Shown: positions 42,431 through 50,217 of the stretch, in pieces
How positions within the stretch are numbered: the first letter of the stretch is position 1
How the letters are laid out: each line of letters begins with the position of its first letter
Source of the DNA: an uncultured Christensenellaceae bacterium
GTDB lineage: Bacteria > Bacillota > Clostridia > Christensenellales > Christensenellaceae
Assembly: GCA_910588425.1 (NCBI GenBank)
Contig: CAJUPM010000006.1
Span: forward strand, 26,680-85,059
Length of the DNA: 58,380 nt
Direction of reading: 5' to 3'
Translations under genes and position numbers: made by a program
The notes under the pieces: model-generated
Databases searched by the model: none
What the model saw: the letters and a program-made list of their open reading frames with translations, nothing else
What the model was told of the DNA's origin: nothing

Positions 42431-44827
42431 ATGAAAAAACTGAGAACAAAATTAAAACAAAAACCCGCAGAGCTGGCCATCCAGGCAGATGCGGACTTCG
42501 GTTTGAGTGAAGAGCAGGTGCAGGCACAGATTCTGGCCGGCCAGAGCAATGCCGAGAGCAGCGTGCGTTCCAAGCCATATGGACAGATTATTTGGGATAA
42601 CACAATGACCTATTTCAATCTGCTCAACCTGATTCTTGGCGCGGTTGTCATCGCGCTGGGCTCTTATCGGAACGCTCTGTTTTTACTCGTGGTCATCTGC
42701 AATATTGTGATCGGAATTTTCCAGGAGATTCGGGCAAAAAAAGCTGTAGATAAGCTCTCTCTGATCTCTCAGCCGGAGGTGCGGGTTCTGCGCGGCGGCC
42801 GGGAACAGAAGATTCCGGTGAGCAATGTGGTCAAGGGTGATATTGTTCTGCTGGAGCAGGGAAGCCAAATCTGCGCAGACTGTTCTGTGATTTCGGGCAG
42901 CTGCGAGGTGGATGAATCCCTGCTCACAGGAGAAGCAGACGCGATTTTTAAGAAAAACGGAGATGCTCTGCTCTCAGGAAGTTTCCTGATCTCCGGGAGA
43001 TGCAAAGCCCGGGTGGAAAAAGTTGGGCTGGAAAGCTACGCCAATTCCATCGCGAATGAGGCGAAGGTGATCTCCAAAGCAAACTCCGAGATCATCAGGG
43101 AGCTGAACCGGCTCATTAAGCTGATCAGCGGGTTTATCCTCCCGTTCGGCGCATTTCTATTCTGCAAACAGTATTTCCTGCTGCATTCTACGCTCCGCTA
43201 TTCGTCCGTATCCGCCATCGCGGCCATTATCGGCATGATACCCGAGGGGCTTATTTTGCTGACGAGCATGGTGCTGACGGTCGGCGTCATTCGCCTGGCC
43301 AAAAAGAAAACGCTGGTCCAAGATCTCTATTGCATCGAAACGCTGGCGCGGGTGGATACGCTTTGCCTGGATAAGACGGGCACAATCACGACGGGAGAGA
43401 TTCGCTTCCGCGAGGTGTTGCCCTTAGCAGACTTCCCAGTTCCCACAGATAAAATCGTTGGAGAGCTGATAGGCGCGCTGGAGGATCACAACAGCACTTT
43501 TTTAGCTCTGAAAAAACAGTTTCCCGGGAGCACCTGCTGGGAATGCAGTGCAAAGATTCCGTTTTCACCCATCAGGAAATGGAGCGGCGCCTGCTTTGCA
43601 AAGGAAGGGGAGAGCTATCTTCTGGGTGCCAGCGAAATTCTCTGCCGGCATTGTGTGCAGACGGATTTTATGCAGCAGGTAACAGAGCTGGAAGAGAGGG
43701 GGCAACGAGTTTTGCTTTTAGCTCATACGGCGGAGCCTGCGCTGTCTGAAACGCTCCCAGACGGCCTGCAGCCTTTGGCGCTGCTCGTTTTGGAAGATGT
43801 AATCCGCCCAGAAGCAGAAGAAATTTTCTCTTTTTTCCAGCAGGAAGGTGTCGAGCTGGTCATCATTTCTGGGGATAGCGCGAAAACTGCGCATGCCATC
43901 GCAAAACGCGCAGGAGTGCAAAATATAAAAGGCTATTTGGATATTGCAGAGCTTTCGGAGCAAGAGCTGGAGGATGTAATCCCCAAAACAAGCGTCTTTG
44001 GGCGCGTCGCCCCAAAGCAGAAAAAGCAGATCATTGCCAGCCTAAAAAAGCAGGGACACACTGTGGGCATGGTGGGGGATGGCGTCAACGATGTACTGGC
44101 CCTCAAGGAGGCCAGTTGCGGCATGGCTCTGGCATCGGGCAGTGATGCGGCAATTACCGTTTCGCCCATCGTCCTTCTGGATTCCAATCTGCATGCGCTC
44201 TATAATGTCGTCATGGAAGGCAGGCGCGTCATCAACAACCTAAAGCGCTCGGCCTCGCTTTTTCTGGTTAAAACGGTGCTCTCCTTTCTGCTTTCGGTGA
44301 TTTTTCTCATCATCCCAAGGAACTACCCGATTCTGCCCATTCAGTTTTCGCTCATCGGCGCACTGTTTATCGGCACGCCCTCTTTCATTTTGGCGCTTCA
44401 GCCAAACCAGGAGAGGGTAACGGGCAGTTTTCTTGCAGATGTTCTGGTATCCGCGCTTCCAGGCGCATTTTCGGCCAGCCTGCTTATCGCACTCATCAGC
44501 ATTTTCCAGCCGGCTTTTGCGTTGACGCAGGAGCAGGTCTCCACTTTGAGTATGCTTACCCTCGGCTTCTGCTTTATGTTTGTGCTTTTCCAGATCTCGC
44601 TGCCGCTGAACTGGATGCGGGCTGCGCTTTTTACACTCATGAGTTCTCTGTTTTTGCTGGCGGTACTTTTTATTCCAGAAATGCTCTATCTTACGGCGAT
44701 TACGCCCAAAATGCTGCTAATCACCCTGGGAGTTGCACTGCTGATCTGGCCGCTTAACGCTTTATTTGCCCGCGCGATAGGGAAGATGCGGCAAAAATAC
44801 AAGCGGCGGGAAATGAGAATAGGCTGA
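42431..44827 (+). CDS. CtpE-like P-type cation ATPase
   Basis: This protein of about 798 residues is a P-type ATPase with DKTGTIT (Asp314), MIPEGLILLTSM before it, GDGVNDVLALKEA and LASGSDAA. The late segment PIQFSLIGALFIGTPSFILALQPN is characteristic of the CtpE group, which exports or imports Ca2+ in mycobacteria. It lacks N-terminal metal-binding domains. ATG 42431 follows a weak TGGAAAA stretch; an in-frame ATG at 42401 lies inside the terminator hairpin. There is almost no room for a promoter between the ftsZ terminator and this start, so read-through or a promoter within ftsZ is implied. Confidence 0.83.
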   Translation: MKKLRTKLKQKPAELAIQADADFGLSEEQVQAQILAGQSNAESSVRSKPYGQIIWDNTMTYFNLLNLILGAVVIALGSYRNALFLLVVICNIVIGIFQEIRAKKAVDKLSLISQPEVRVLRGGREQKIPVSNVVKGDIVLLEQGSQICADCSVISGSCEVDESLLTGEADAIFKKNGDALLSGSFLISGRCKARVEKVGLESYANSIANEAKVISKANSEIIRELNRLIKLISGFILPFGAFLFCKQYFLLHSTLRYSSVSAIAAIIGMIPEGLILLTSMVLTVGVIRLAKKKTLVQDLYCIETLARVDTLCLDKTGTITTGEIRFREVLPLADFPVPTDKIVGELIGALEDHNSTFLALKKQFPGSTCWECSAKIPFSPIRKWSGACFAKEGESYLLGASEILCRHCVQTDFMQQVTELEERGQRVLLLAHTAEPALSETLPDGLQPLALLVLEDVIRPEAEEIFSFFQQEGVELVIISGDSAKTAHAIAKRAGVQNIKGYLDIAELSEQELEDVIPKTSVFGRVAPKQKKQIIASLKKQGHTVGMVGDGVNDVLALKEASCGMALASGSDAAITVSPIVLLDSNLHALYNVVMEGRRVINNLKRSASLFLVKTVLSFLLSVIFLIIPRNYPILPIQFSLIGALFIGTPSFILALQPNQERVTGSFLADVLVSALPGAFSASLLIALISIFQPAFALTQEQVSTLSMLTLGFCFMFVLFQISLPLNWMRAALFTLMSSLFLLAVLFIPEMLYLTAITPKMLLITLGVALLIWPLNALFARAIGKMRQKYKRREMRIG

Positions 44828-44845
44828 ATATTTTCTCACTTTGGA

Positions 44846-44874
44846 TTGCATTTTGAGCCAGCATCGGCTATAAT
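44846..44874 (+). promoter_or_regulatory. Sigma-A promoter of the transketolase operon
   Basis: TTGCAT (44846-44851), a 17-base spacer and TATAAT (44869-44874). The leader is about 65 bases. Confidence 0.6.
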
Positions 44875-44903
44875 AAAATCGATTGATCACTTAGTAGCTC
44901 TAT

Positions 44904-44919
44904 GCTTCCCTGGGGAAGC
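44904..44919 (+). promoter_or_regulatory. Small stem-loop in the transketolase leader
   Basis: GCTTCC (44904-44909) and GGAAGC (44914-44919) flank a 4-base loop. The hairpin lies between the predicted start site and the ribosome site. Purpose unknown; it has no T tail. Confidence 0.35.
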
Positions 44920-44944
44920 GCGATTATAAATCAGGAGGGATTCC

Positions 44945-45787
44945 ATGAACGCTTCGGAATTGAAACAACTCAAAGTGAACGCGGCGAAAGTTCGCCTCGG
45001 GATCATCGAAGGCGTCTTTGCGGCGAAATCCGGCCATCCGGGCGGTTCGCTTTCGGCGGCTGAGATCTTCACCTATCTGTATTTTAAGGAAATGCGCATC
45101 GATCCAAAGGATCCGAAAAATGCGGATCGGGATCGTCTCGTCCTTTCCAAAGGGCATTGTGCACCGGGCCTTTACAGCGCGCTGGCGCAGCGCGGCTATT
45201 TCTCTCCCGAAGAGATGAAGAGCCTGCGGCATATCGGCTCGTTCCTGCAAGGGCATCCGGATATGAAGGGTACGCCCGGCGTAGATATGAGCTCCGGCTC
45301 CCTGGGGCAGGGCATTTCGGCAGCTGTCGGCATGGCGCTGGCAGGCAAGCTGGATCAAAAGGATTACCGCGTCTACACACTGCTGGGCGACGGCGAGATC
45401 GAAGAGGGACAGGTTTGGGAAGCAGCTATGTTCGCTGCCCATAAGAAGCTGGATAACCTCTGTGTCATCGTAGACTACAACGGCCTGCAGATCGATGGCT
45501 CTGTCGATGAAGTCGGCGGTCCTTCGCCTATCGACAAGAAGTTTGAGGCTTTTGGCTTTGACGTCGTAACCATCAATGGCAATGACTTTGAAGAGATCGA
45601 AAAGGCTCTGGATCATGCGAAGACGGTAAAAGGCAAGCCCTGCGCCATCGTCGCAAAAACGATCAAGGGCAAAGGCGTTTCCTATATGGAAAACAACGTC
45701 GCTTGGCATGGCTCTGCTCCTAACAAAGAGCAGTATGATATCGCGATGGGCGAGCTCGAAGCGGCCCTGAAGGAACTGGAGGCTTAA
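44945..45787 (+). CDS. Transketolase, N-terminal (thiamine diphosphate) subunit
   Basis: This 280-residue protein is the first half of transketolase. It has KSGHPGGSLSAAE, LSKGHCAPGLYSALA, GSLGQGISAAVGMA, and the thiamine diphosphate motif GDGEIEEGQVWEA...VDYN. It acts with the next gene to transfer two-carbon units in the non-oxidative pentose phosphate pathway. GGAGG precedes the ATG. Split transketolases are common in Clostridia and archaea, so this is not a broken gene. Confidence 0.92.
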   Translation: MNASELKQLKVNAAKVRLGIIEGVFAAKSGHPGGSLSAAEIFTYLYFKEMRIDPKDPKNADRDRLVLSKGHCAPGLYSALAQRGYFSPEEMKSLRHIGSFLQGHPDMKGTPGVDMSSGSLGQGISAAVGMALAGKLDQKDYRVYTLLGDGEIEEGQVWEAAMFAAHKKLDNLCVIVDYNGLQIDGSVDEVGGPSPIDKKFEAFGFDVVTINGNDFEEIEKALDHAKTVKGKPCAIVAKTIKGKGVSYMENNVAWHGSAPNKEQYDIAMGELEAALKELEA

Positions 45788-45790
45788 AAC

Positions 45791-46735
45791 ATGGCGGAAA
45801 TCGTAAAAAAAGCAACGCGTGAGAGCTTCGGCGAAGCGGTTACAAAGCTCGCGGAAAAATATCCGGAAATTGTTGTGCTGGATGCAGACCTCGCTGCTGC
45901 AACCAAAACCGGCACGTTCAAAAAGGCACACCCCGATCGCTTCTTCGACTGCGGCATCGCTGAGAGCAATATGATCGGCATCGCGGCTGGCCTGGCTACC
46001 TGCGGAAAAATCCCGTTTGCGGCTTCTTTCGCAATGTTCTCGGCTGGCAGAGCTTATGAGCAGATCAGAAACTCGGTCGGCTATCCCAAGCTGAATGTAA
46101 AAGTTGTCGGCTCGCATGCCGGCATCTCCGTCGGCGAAGACGGCGCGACGCATCAGTGCAATGAGGATATCGCCCTCATGCGCACGATCCCCGGAATGGT
46201 TGTGCTCAACCCTGCGGATCACTACGAGATGCTGGCAGCTGTGGAAGCGGCTGTTCTGCATAAAGGCCCGGTTTATCTGCGCCTTGGCCGTCTGGCGGCA
46301 GAGAGCATCAACAATAACGATGATTATCATTTCGAGCTTGGAAAGGGCATTCAGCTGCACGATGGCAACGATATTACCGTCGTCGCAACGGGCCTGATGG
46401 TTGGCGAAGCGCTCAAGGCTGTGAAGAGCCTGGAGGAGCAGGGTGTCCATGCACGCCTGATCAATATCCACACGATTAAGCCTATCGATGAGGAGATCAT
46501 CATCAAAGCCGCAAAAGAGACGGGCAAGATCATCACGGTGGAGGAGCACAATGTCATCGGCGGTCTGGGCGAGGCGGTTTGCTCTGTCCTGAGCGAGAAG
46601 TGCCCCACGCCTGTCAGAAAGATTGGCGTGTATGACAGATACGGCTATTCCGGACCGGCGGTTGACCTCTTAAAAGAGTTTGGCCTCTGCGCTGAAAATA
46701 TCGAGAAAGTCATCAAAGAAGAGCTGGCAAAATAA
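45791..46735 (+). CDS. Transketolase, C-terminal (pyrimidine) subunit
   Basis: This 314-residue second half has DADLAAATKT, the pyrimidine-domain segment FDCGIAESNMIGIAAGLA, and EDGATHQCNEDIALMRTIPGM, followed by the C-terminal transketolase domain (VATGLMVGEALKA, EHNVIGGLGEAV). Four bases separate its start from the N-subunit stop codon, so the two are co-translated. A long perfect hairpin follows. Confidence 0.92.
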   Translation: MAEIVKKATRESFGEAVTKLAEKYPEIVVLDADLAAATKTGTFKKAHPDRFFDCGIAESNMIGIAAGLATCGKIPFAASFAMFSAGRAYEQIRNSVGYPKLNVKVVGSHAGISVGEDGATHQCNEDIALMRTIPGMVVLNPADHYEMLAAVEAAVLHKGPVYLRLGRLAAESINNNDDYHFELGKGIQLHDGNDITVVATGLMVGEALKAVKSLEEQGVHARLINIHTIKPIDEEIIIKAAKETGKIITVEEHNVIGGLGEAVCSVLSEKCPTPVRKIGVYDRYGYSGPAVDLLKEFGLCAENIEKVIKEELAK

Positions 46736-46748
46736 GCCGCTCCCCGCG

Positions 46749-46783
46749 AAGAAAACTTACTGCGTTTTGCAGTAAGTTTTCTT
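46749..46783 (+). terminator. Terminator after the transketolase operon
   Basis: A 15-bp perfect stem AAGAAAACTTACTGC/GCAGTAAGTTTTCTT with a 5-base loop. The T tract is contained in the stem. Confidence 0.78.
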
Positions 46784-46801
46784 TCTATCTAAGGAAATAT
46801 T

Positions 46802-47383
46802 ATGGAAATTAGAATTGAAATCGCGACCCCGGCCGATGCGGCAGTGCTGCTTAATATCTACGCGCATTATGTAAATCATACGGCCATCACTTTTGAATAC
46901 GATGTGCCTTCTTTAGAAGAATTTGCCCAGAGAATCATAAATACACTGGAGAAATATCCATATCTGGTAGCAAAGTGCGGCGGGGAAATACTCGGCTATG
47001 CCTATGCCGGCGCCTTTCATCCGCGCGCAGCCTATGGCTGGGCAGCAGAGCTGGCCATCTATGTCAAAAACGGCTGTCAGAAAATGGGCATTGGAAAGTG
47101 CCTGTATGCTGCGCTGGAAGAAATATTAGAAGCGCAGGGGATACTCAATCTCTATGCCTGCATTGCCTATCCGGAGGCAGAAGACGAGTATTTGACGAAA
47201 AACAGCGTGGAATACCATAGGCATCTGGGCTATCGCCTGGTGGGGCAATTTCGCCAGTGCGGCTACAAATTTGGCAAGTGGTATCATATGGTCTGGATGG
47301 AAAAGATCATTGGCGAGCATTTGGAAAATCAGCCGCCTGTTCGGCCTTTTCCTGAAATAAAAGACTCTCTTGCGCTCAATTAA
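46802..47383 (+). CDS. GNAT acetyltransferase, phosphinothricin/MnaT-like
   Basis: This 193-residue enzyme resembles the phosphinothricin acetyltransferase group: TPADAAVLLNIYAHYV at the N-terminus, TFEYDVPSLEEF, AYAGAFHPRAAY, the acetyl-CoA loop KMGIGKCLY, and YHRHLGYRLVGQFRQCGYKFGKWYHMVWMEK. These enzymes acetylate amino groups of amino acid analogues such as methionine sulfoximine. The natural substrate is unknown. It is a single gene between two terminators. Confidence 0.83.
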   Translation: MEIRIEIATPADAAVLLNIYAHYVNHTAITFEYDVPSLEEFAQRIINTLEKYPYLVAKCGGEILGYAYAGAFHPRAAYGWAAELAIYVKNGCQKMGIGKCLYAALEEILEAQGILNLYACIAYPEAEDEYLTKNSVEYHRHLGYRLVGQFRQCGYKFGKWYHMVWMEKIIGEHLENQPPVRPFPEIKDSLALN

Positions 47384-47385
47384 AA

Positions 47386-47420
47386 AAGGCCCCAAGATTT
47401 GCTTGAAATCTTGAGGCCTT
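47386..47420. terminator. Bidirectional terminator between the GNAT and ABC importer genes
   Basis: The stem AAGGCC-C-CAAGATTT/AAATCTTG-A-GGCCTT has one mismatch and a 5-base loop, with A/T runs on both sides. Confidence 0.8.
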
Positions 47421-47424
47421 CTTC

Positions 47425-48414
47425 CTATTTCATCGCTTTTTCTGCAAAACTGTTGTTGACCAGCTCGCTGTAAGGCGCGCGGCTGGAAAGCTCTCCAGCG
47501 CCCTCCATGACATCCTGCAAGCGGTTGAAGGAATCCTCCGTCATAAACGGATCGCCCATCCAGGCGTCGATCTCCTGATACCGTGCCGCAACCTGCTCCA
47601 GCACCTCCAGATCTGTATCCGGGAAGAACTCTGCAATCGTCTCAGCGATTTCCCTGGGCTCTGCTTCAGCCAGCCATTTTTGTGCTTTGGCGATGGCATT
47701 GGTAAACTTCTGAATGGTTTCGCCGTTTTCATCGATATAGCTCTTGAGCGCGAAGTAGGCCGTATATGGAATCTCACCGCTGTCCTGGCCGACAGAAGCG
47801 ACGATATAGCCAGAGCCTTCCTGCTCCATCATCGTCGCAGTCGGCTCGAACATCGTGGTATAATCGCCGGTTCCGCCGGCAAATGCGCCCGCCATCAGGC
47901 CAAATTCCACGGATGTATCAAAATCCAGATCGGAAGTAGAAATCCCATGCTGTTTTAAGACATACTCCAGCGTCATGCAGGGCACGCCGCCTTTTCTGCC
48001 GGCAAGGATATGTTTGCCTGCCAGTTTTTCATAGGAGAAATCCGCATCGGGCTCGCGGGCCATAATGAAAGAACCGTCGCGCTTGGTGAGCTGAGCGAAA
48101 ACCTGGGCGTAATCTTCTTTGCCCTCGTTATAGACGTAGATGCTCGCTTCCGGGCCGGCCAGGCCAATTTCTACCTGCCCGGAGATGACTGCCGTCATAA
48201 CCTTATCCGCGCCCTGGCCGTTGATCAGCTCAACGTCCAGCCCCTCTTCCTCAAAGTAGCCCAGTTTGATGGCCGCATACTGCGGGGCATAGAAGACAGA
48301 ATGCGTTACTTCGCTGATGGTGATGTGCGTCATTTCCTCTTCTTTTGCGCAGCTGACCAGCAGGCAGCTGAGCAAAAGGGCGAGGGAGAGTAATAGTGAG
48401 AGAAATTTTTTCAT
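47425..48414 (-). CDS. Substrate-binding lipoprotein, NMT1/SsuA type
   Basis: This 329-residue protein has a lipoprotein signal with lipobox LVSC (Cys22). The mature part shows VFYAPQYAAIKLGYFEEEGLDVELINGQGADKVMTA, LAGPEASIYV and later AGRKGGVPCMTLEYVL, typical of NMT1/THI5-like and sulfonate-binding proteins. It would deliver a ligand to the permease encoded upstream. Nitrate, sulfonates, taurine or thiamine precursors are all possible; no riboswitch narrows it down. ATG 48414 follows AAAGGAG; an in-frame start 18 bases earlier is less well placed. Confidence 0.86.
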   Translation of the reverse strand: MKKFLSLLLSLALLLSCLLVSCAKEEEMTHITISEVTHSVFYAPQYAAIKLGYFEEEGLDVELINGQGADKVMTAVISGQVEIGLAGPEASIYVYNEGKEDYAQVFAQLTKRDGSFIMAREPDADFSYEKLAGKHILAGRKGGVPCMTLEYVLKQHGISTSDLDFDTSVEFGLMAGAFAGGTGDYTTMFEPTATMMEQEGSGYIVASVGQDSGEIPYTAYFALKSYIDENGETIQKFTNAIAKAQKWLAEAEPREIAETIAEFFPDTDLEVLEQVAARYQEIDAWMGDPFMTEDSFNRLQDVMEGAGELSSRAPYSELVNNSFAEKAMK

Positions 48415-48436
48415 ATATGCTCCTTTCGACATTTTG

Positions 48437-49258
48437 TCAAACTTTATTCTTTATTATTTTTCTTTCCAGCAGGAGAACCACCTGATACATGAGCGCCGCG
48501 GCAACTGCCAGCAGCAATACGCTTGTCATCACCAGATCCATCTTAAAGACCTGCGAGCCATAGACGATGAGATAGCCGACGCCCGCTTTTGAGACGAGAA
48601 ATTCGCCCATGATGACGCCGACCCAGGAAAGCCCGACGTTGATCTTCAGCGAGTTGATGATCGTGATGAAGTTGGAAGGCAAAACAGCTTTGGTGAAAAT
48701 CTGAAGCTTATTCGCCCCATAAACCCGCATCAGCTTGATTTTTTCCTCTTCCGTCGCCATAAACCCGTTGAGCACCTCCATAATCGTAACGATGAGGGAG
48801 ATGGCCAAAGTCATAATGATGATTGCTTTTGGGCCGGCGCCCACCCACACAATAAAAATCGGCCCCAGGGCGACTTTGGGCAAAGCGTTCAAAATGACGA
48901 GATAGGGCTCCATCACGCGCGAGAGAAAAGATGACCACCACAGCGCAGTCGCGATCAGCGTTCCGATGATCGTCCCGAGCAAAAAGCCCACGATGGTTTC
49001 CAGGCAGGAGATACCGATATGTCTTAAAAGATCTCCGTTTTCATATAAGTTTGTCAATGATTTCAAAATCCGGGAGGGCTGGCTCATGATAAAGGAATCA
49101 ATCCATCCCAAATTTCCCGCGATCTCCCAAAGGCCAAATAGTGCGGCTAAAATGCCGACGCGCGTTAAGTTTATAAAAAAGCGGCGCCGTTTGGTCTGCC
49201 TGAGATAAAGAGCTCTCTCCGGCGAAATAGGCGCGGTCTTCTCCTTTCTATGAAACAT
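48437..49258 (-). CDS. ABC importer permease, SsuC/TauC-like
   Basis: This 273-residue protein has six helices and the permease EAA-loop region (MEVLNGFMATEEEKIKLMRVYGANKLQIFTKAVLP). The permease is the partner of the ATPase upstream, whose gene it overlaps by 11 bases, and of the lipoprotein gene 22 bases downstream. A Lys/Arg-rich N-terminal tail of about 30 residues precedes the first helix. Confidence 0.88.
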   Translation of the reverse strand: MFHRKEKTAPISPERALYLRQTKRRRFFINLTRVGILAALFGLWEIAGNLGWIDSFIMSQPSRILKSLTNLYENGDLLRHIGISCLETIVGFLLGTIIGTLIATALWWSSFLSRVMEPYLVILNALPKVALGPIFIVWVGAGPKAIIIMTLAISLIVTIMEVLNGFMATEEEKIKLMRVYGANKLQIFTKAVLPSNFITIINSLKINVGLSWVGVIMGEFLVSKAGVGYLIVYGSQVFKMDLVMTSVLLLAVAAALMYQVVLLLERKIIKNKV

Positions 49259-50018
49259 GAATATCCAGCTCCTTCCAGATGTGATTGAAATATTTCTGAA
49301 ATTCGGGGTATTTACGGCAGGTTAGGGGAGTGCGAGTCGGCTCTTCAAAGGTAATATCCAGCACTTCTTTGACGCGCGCAGGCCGCCCGCTCAAAATGAC
49401 CACTTTATCCGAAACGCTGATGCTCTCTGAAATATCGTGCGTGACCATAATGGCAGTTTTCTTCTCGTTTTTGATAATCTGATAGATATCATCCGCCACA
49501 GCCAGGCGCGTCTGATAATCCAGCGAAGAGAAGGGCTCATCGAGCAAAAGAATCTCCGGGCGGCAGGCAAGCGTGCGGATCAGTGCTGCCCGCTGCCGCA
49601 TTCCCCCCGACAACTGATCAGGAAATTTGTCTTTAAATTCGTATAGTCCATATTCTTTTAAAAGCTTGTCGACGTATGCTATGTTATCAGGCGTTTTCTG
49701 ATGCTGAATCTCCAGGCCCAGCAGGACATTTTGATAAACAGTGCGCCAGGAAAACAGCTGATCTTTTTGAAACATGTAGCCAAGCACCGGACTGGGTTTT
49801 TCTACGATTTGATTCTCCACAAAAACCTGGCCGGAAGTGGGCTTTAAAAGCCCTGCGATAATGGAAAGAAGCGTAGATTTTCCACATCCGCTTGGGCCGA
49901 CGATGCTCACATATTCTCCGCTGTTGATGGAAAAACTGACATGAGAAAGCGCTTCAATTTCTCCGTTTTTAGACTGATATTTCAAGCAAACGTCCGAAAC
50001 GTTTACAACTTCTTTCAT
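49248..50018 (-). CDS. ABC importer ATPase, SsuB/TauB-like
   Basis: This 256-residue ATPase has Walker A GPSGCGKST, the Q-loop MFQKDQLFSW, signature LSGGMRQR and Walker B LLLDEPFSSLD, followed by the H-loop VTHDISES. It is the first gene of a leftward operon ATPase-permease-lipoprotein. AGGAGG precedes the ATG. No substrate-specific regulator or riboswitch was seen in the 199-base region shared with the RNase J gene. Confidence 0.9.
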   Translation of the reverse strand: MKEVVNVSDVCLKYQSKNGEIEALSHVSFSINSGEYVSIVGPSGCGKSTLLSIIAGLLKPTSGQVFVENQIVEKPSPVLGYMFQKDQLFSWRTVYQNVLLGLEIQHQKTPDNIAYVDKLLKEYGLYEFKDKFPDQLSGGMRQRAALIRTLACRPEILLLDEPFSSLDYQTRLAVADDIYQIIKNEKKTAIMVTHDISESISVSDKVVILSGRPARVKEVLDITFEEPTRTPLTCRKYPEFQKYFNHIWKELDIHVS

Positions 50019-50133
50019 AGGAAAACCTCCTTATGTGGTTTATAATATGGGCAGGATGGCAAAAGTGTGTGAGAGAAATCCTGCGCAGCCGAAAACTGGC
50101 CGTTGCCTGGGCTTTGTAAATTTGGCAAAAGCG

Positions 50134-50142
50134 TGGTATAAT
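50134..50142 (+). promoter_or_regulatory. Extended -10 promoter of the RNase J gene
   Basis: TGG directly before TATAAT (50137-50142), in an AT-rich setting with no good -35 box. The leader to the TTG start is about 70 bases. Confidence 0.45.
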
Positions 50143-50217
50143 AAAACAATCATAGCTTTTAGGCAAGGCCGAATGATTCGCATTCTTGCATAGAACAATA
50201 CTGAAAGGACAGTAAAT

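Noticed and set aside
44924..46549. Very long open frame (541 codons) on the minus strand
   Set aside because: It lies antisense to the two conserved transketolase genes, has no ribosome site or family features, and is explained by codon bias of the plus-strand genes.
44945..46735. Transketolase broken by a frameshift or stop
   Set aside because: The two halves end and start at natural domain borders with separate ribosome sites; split transketolases are a known arrangement.
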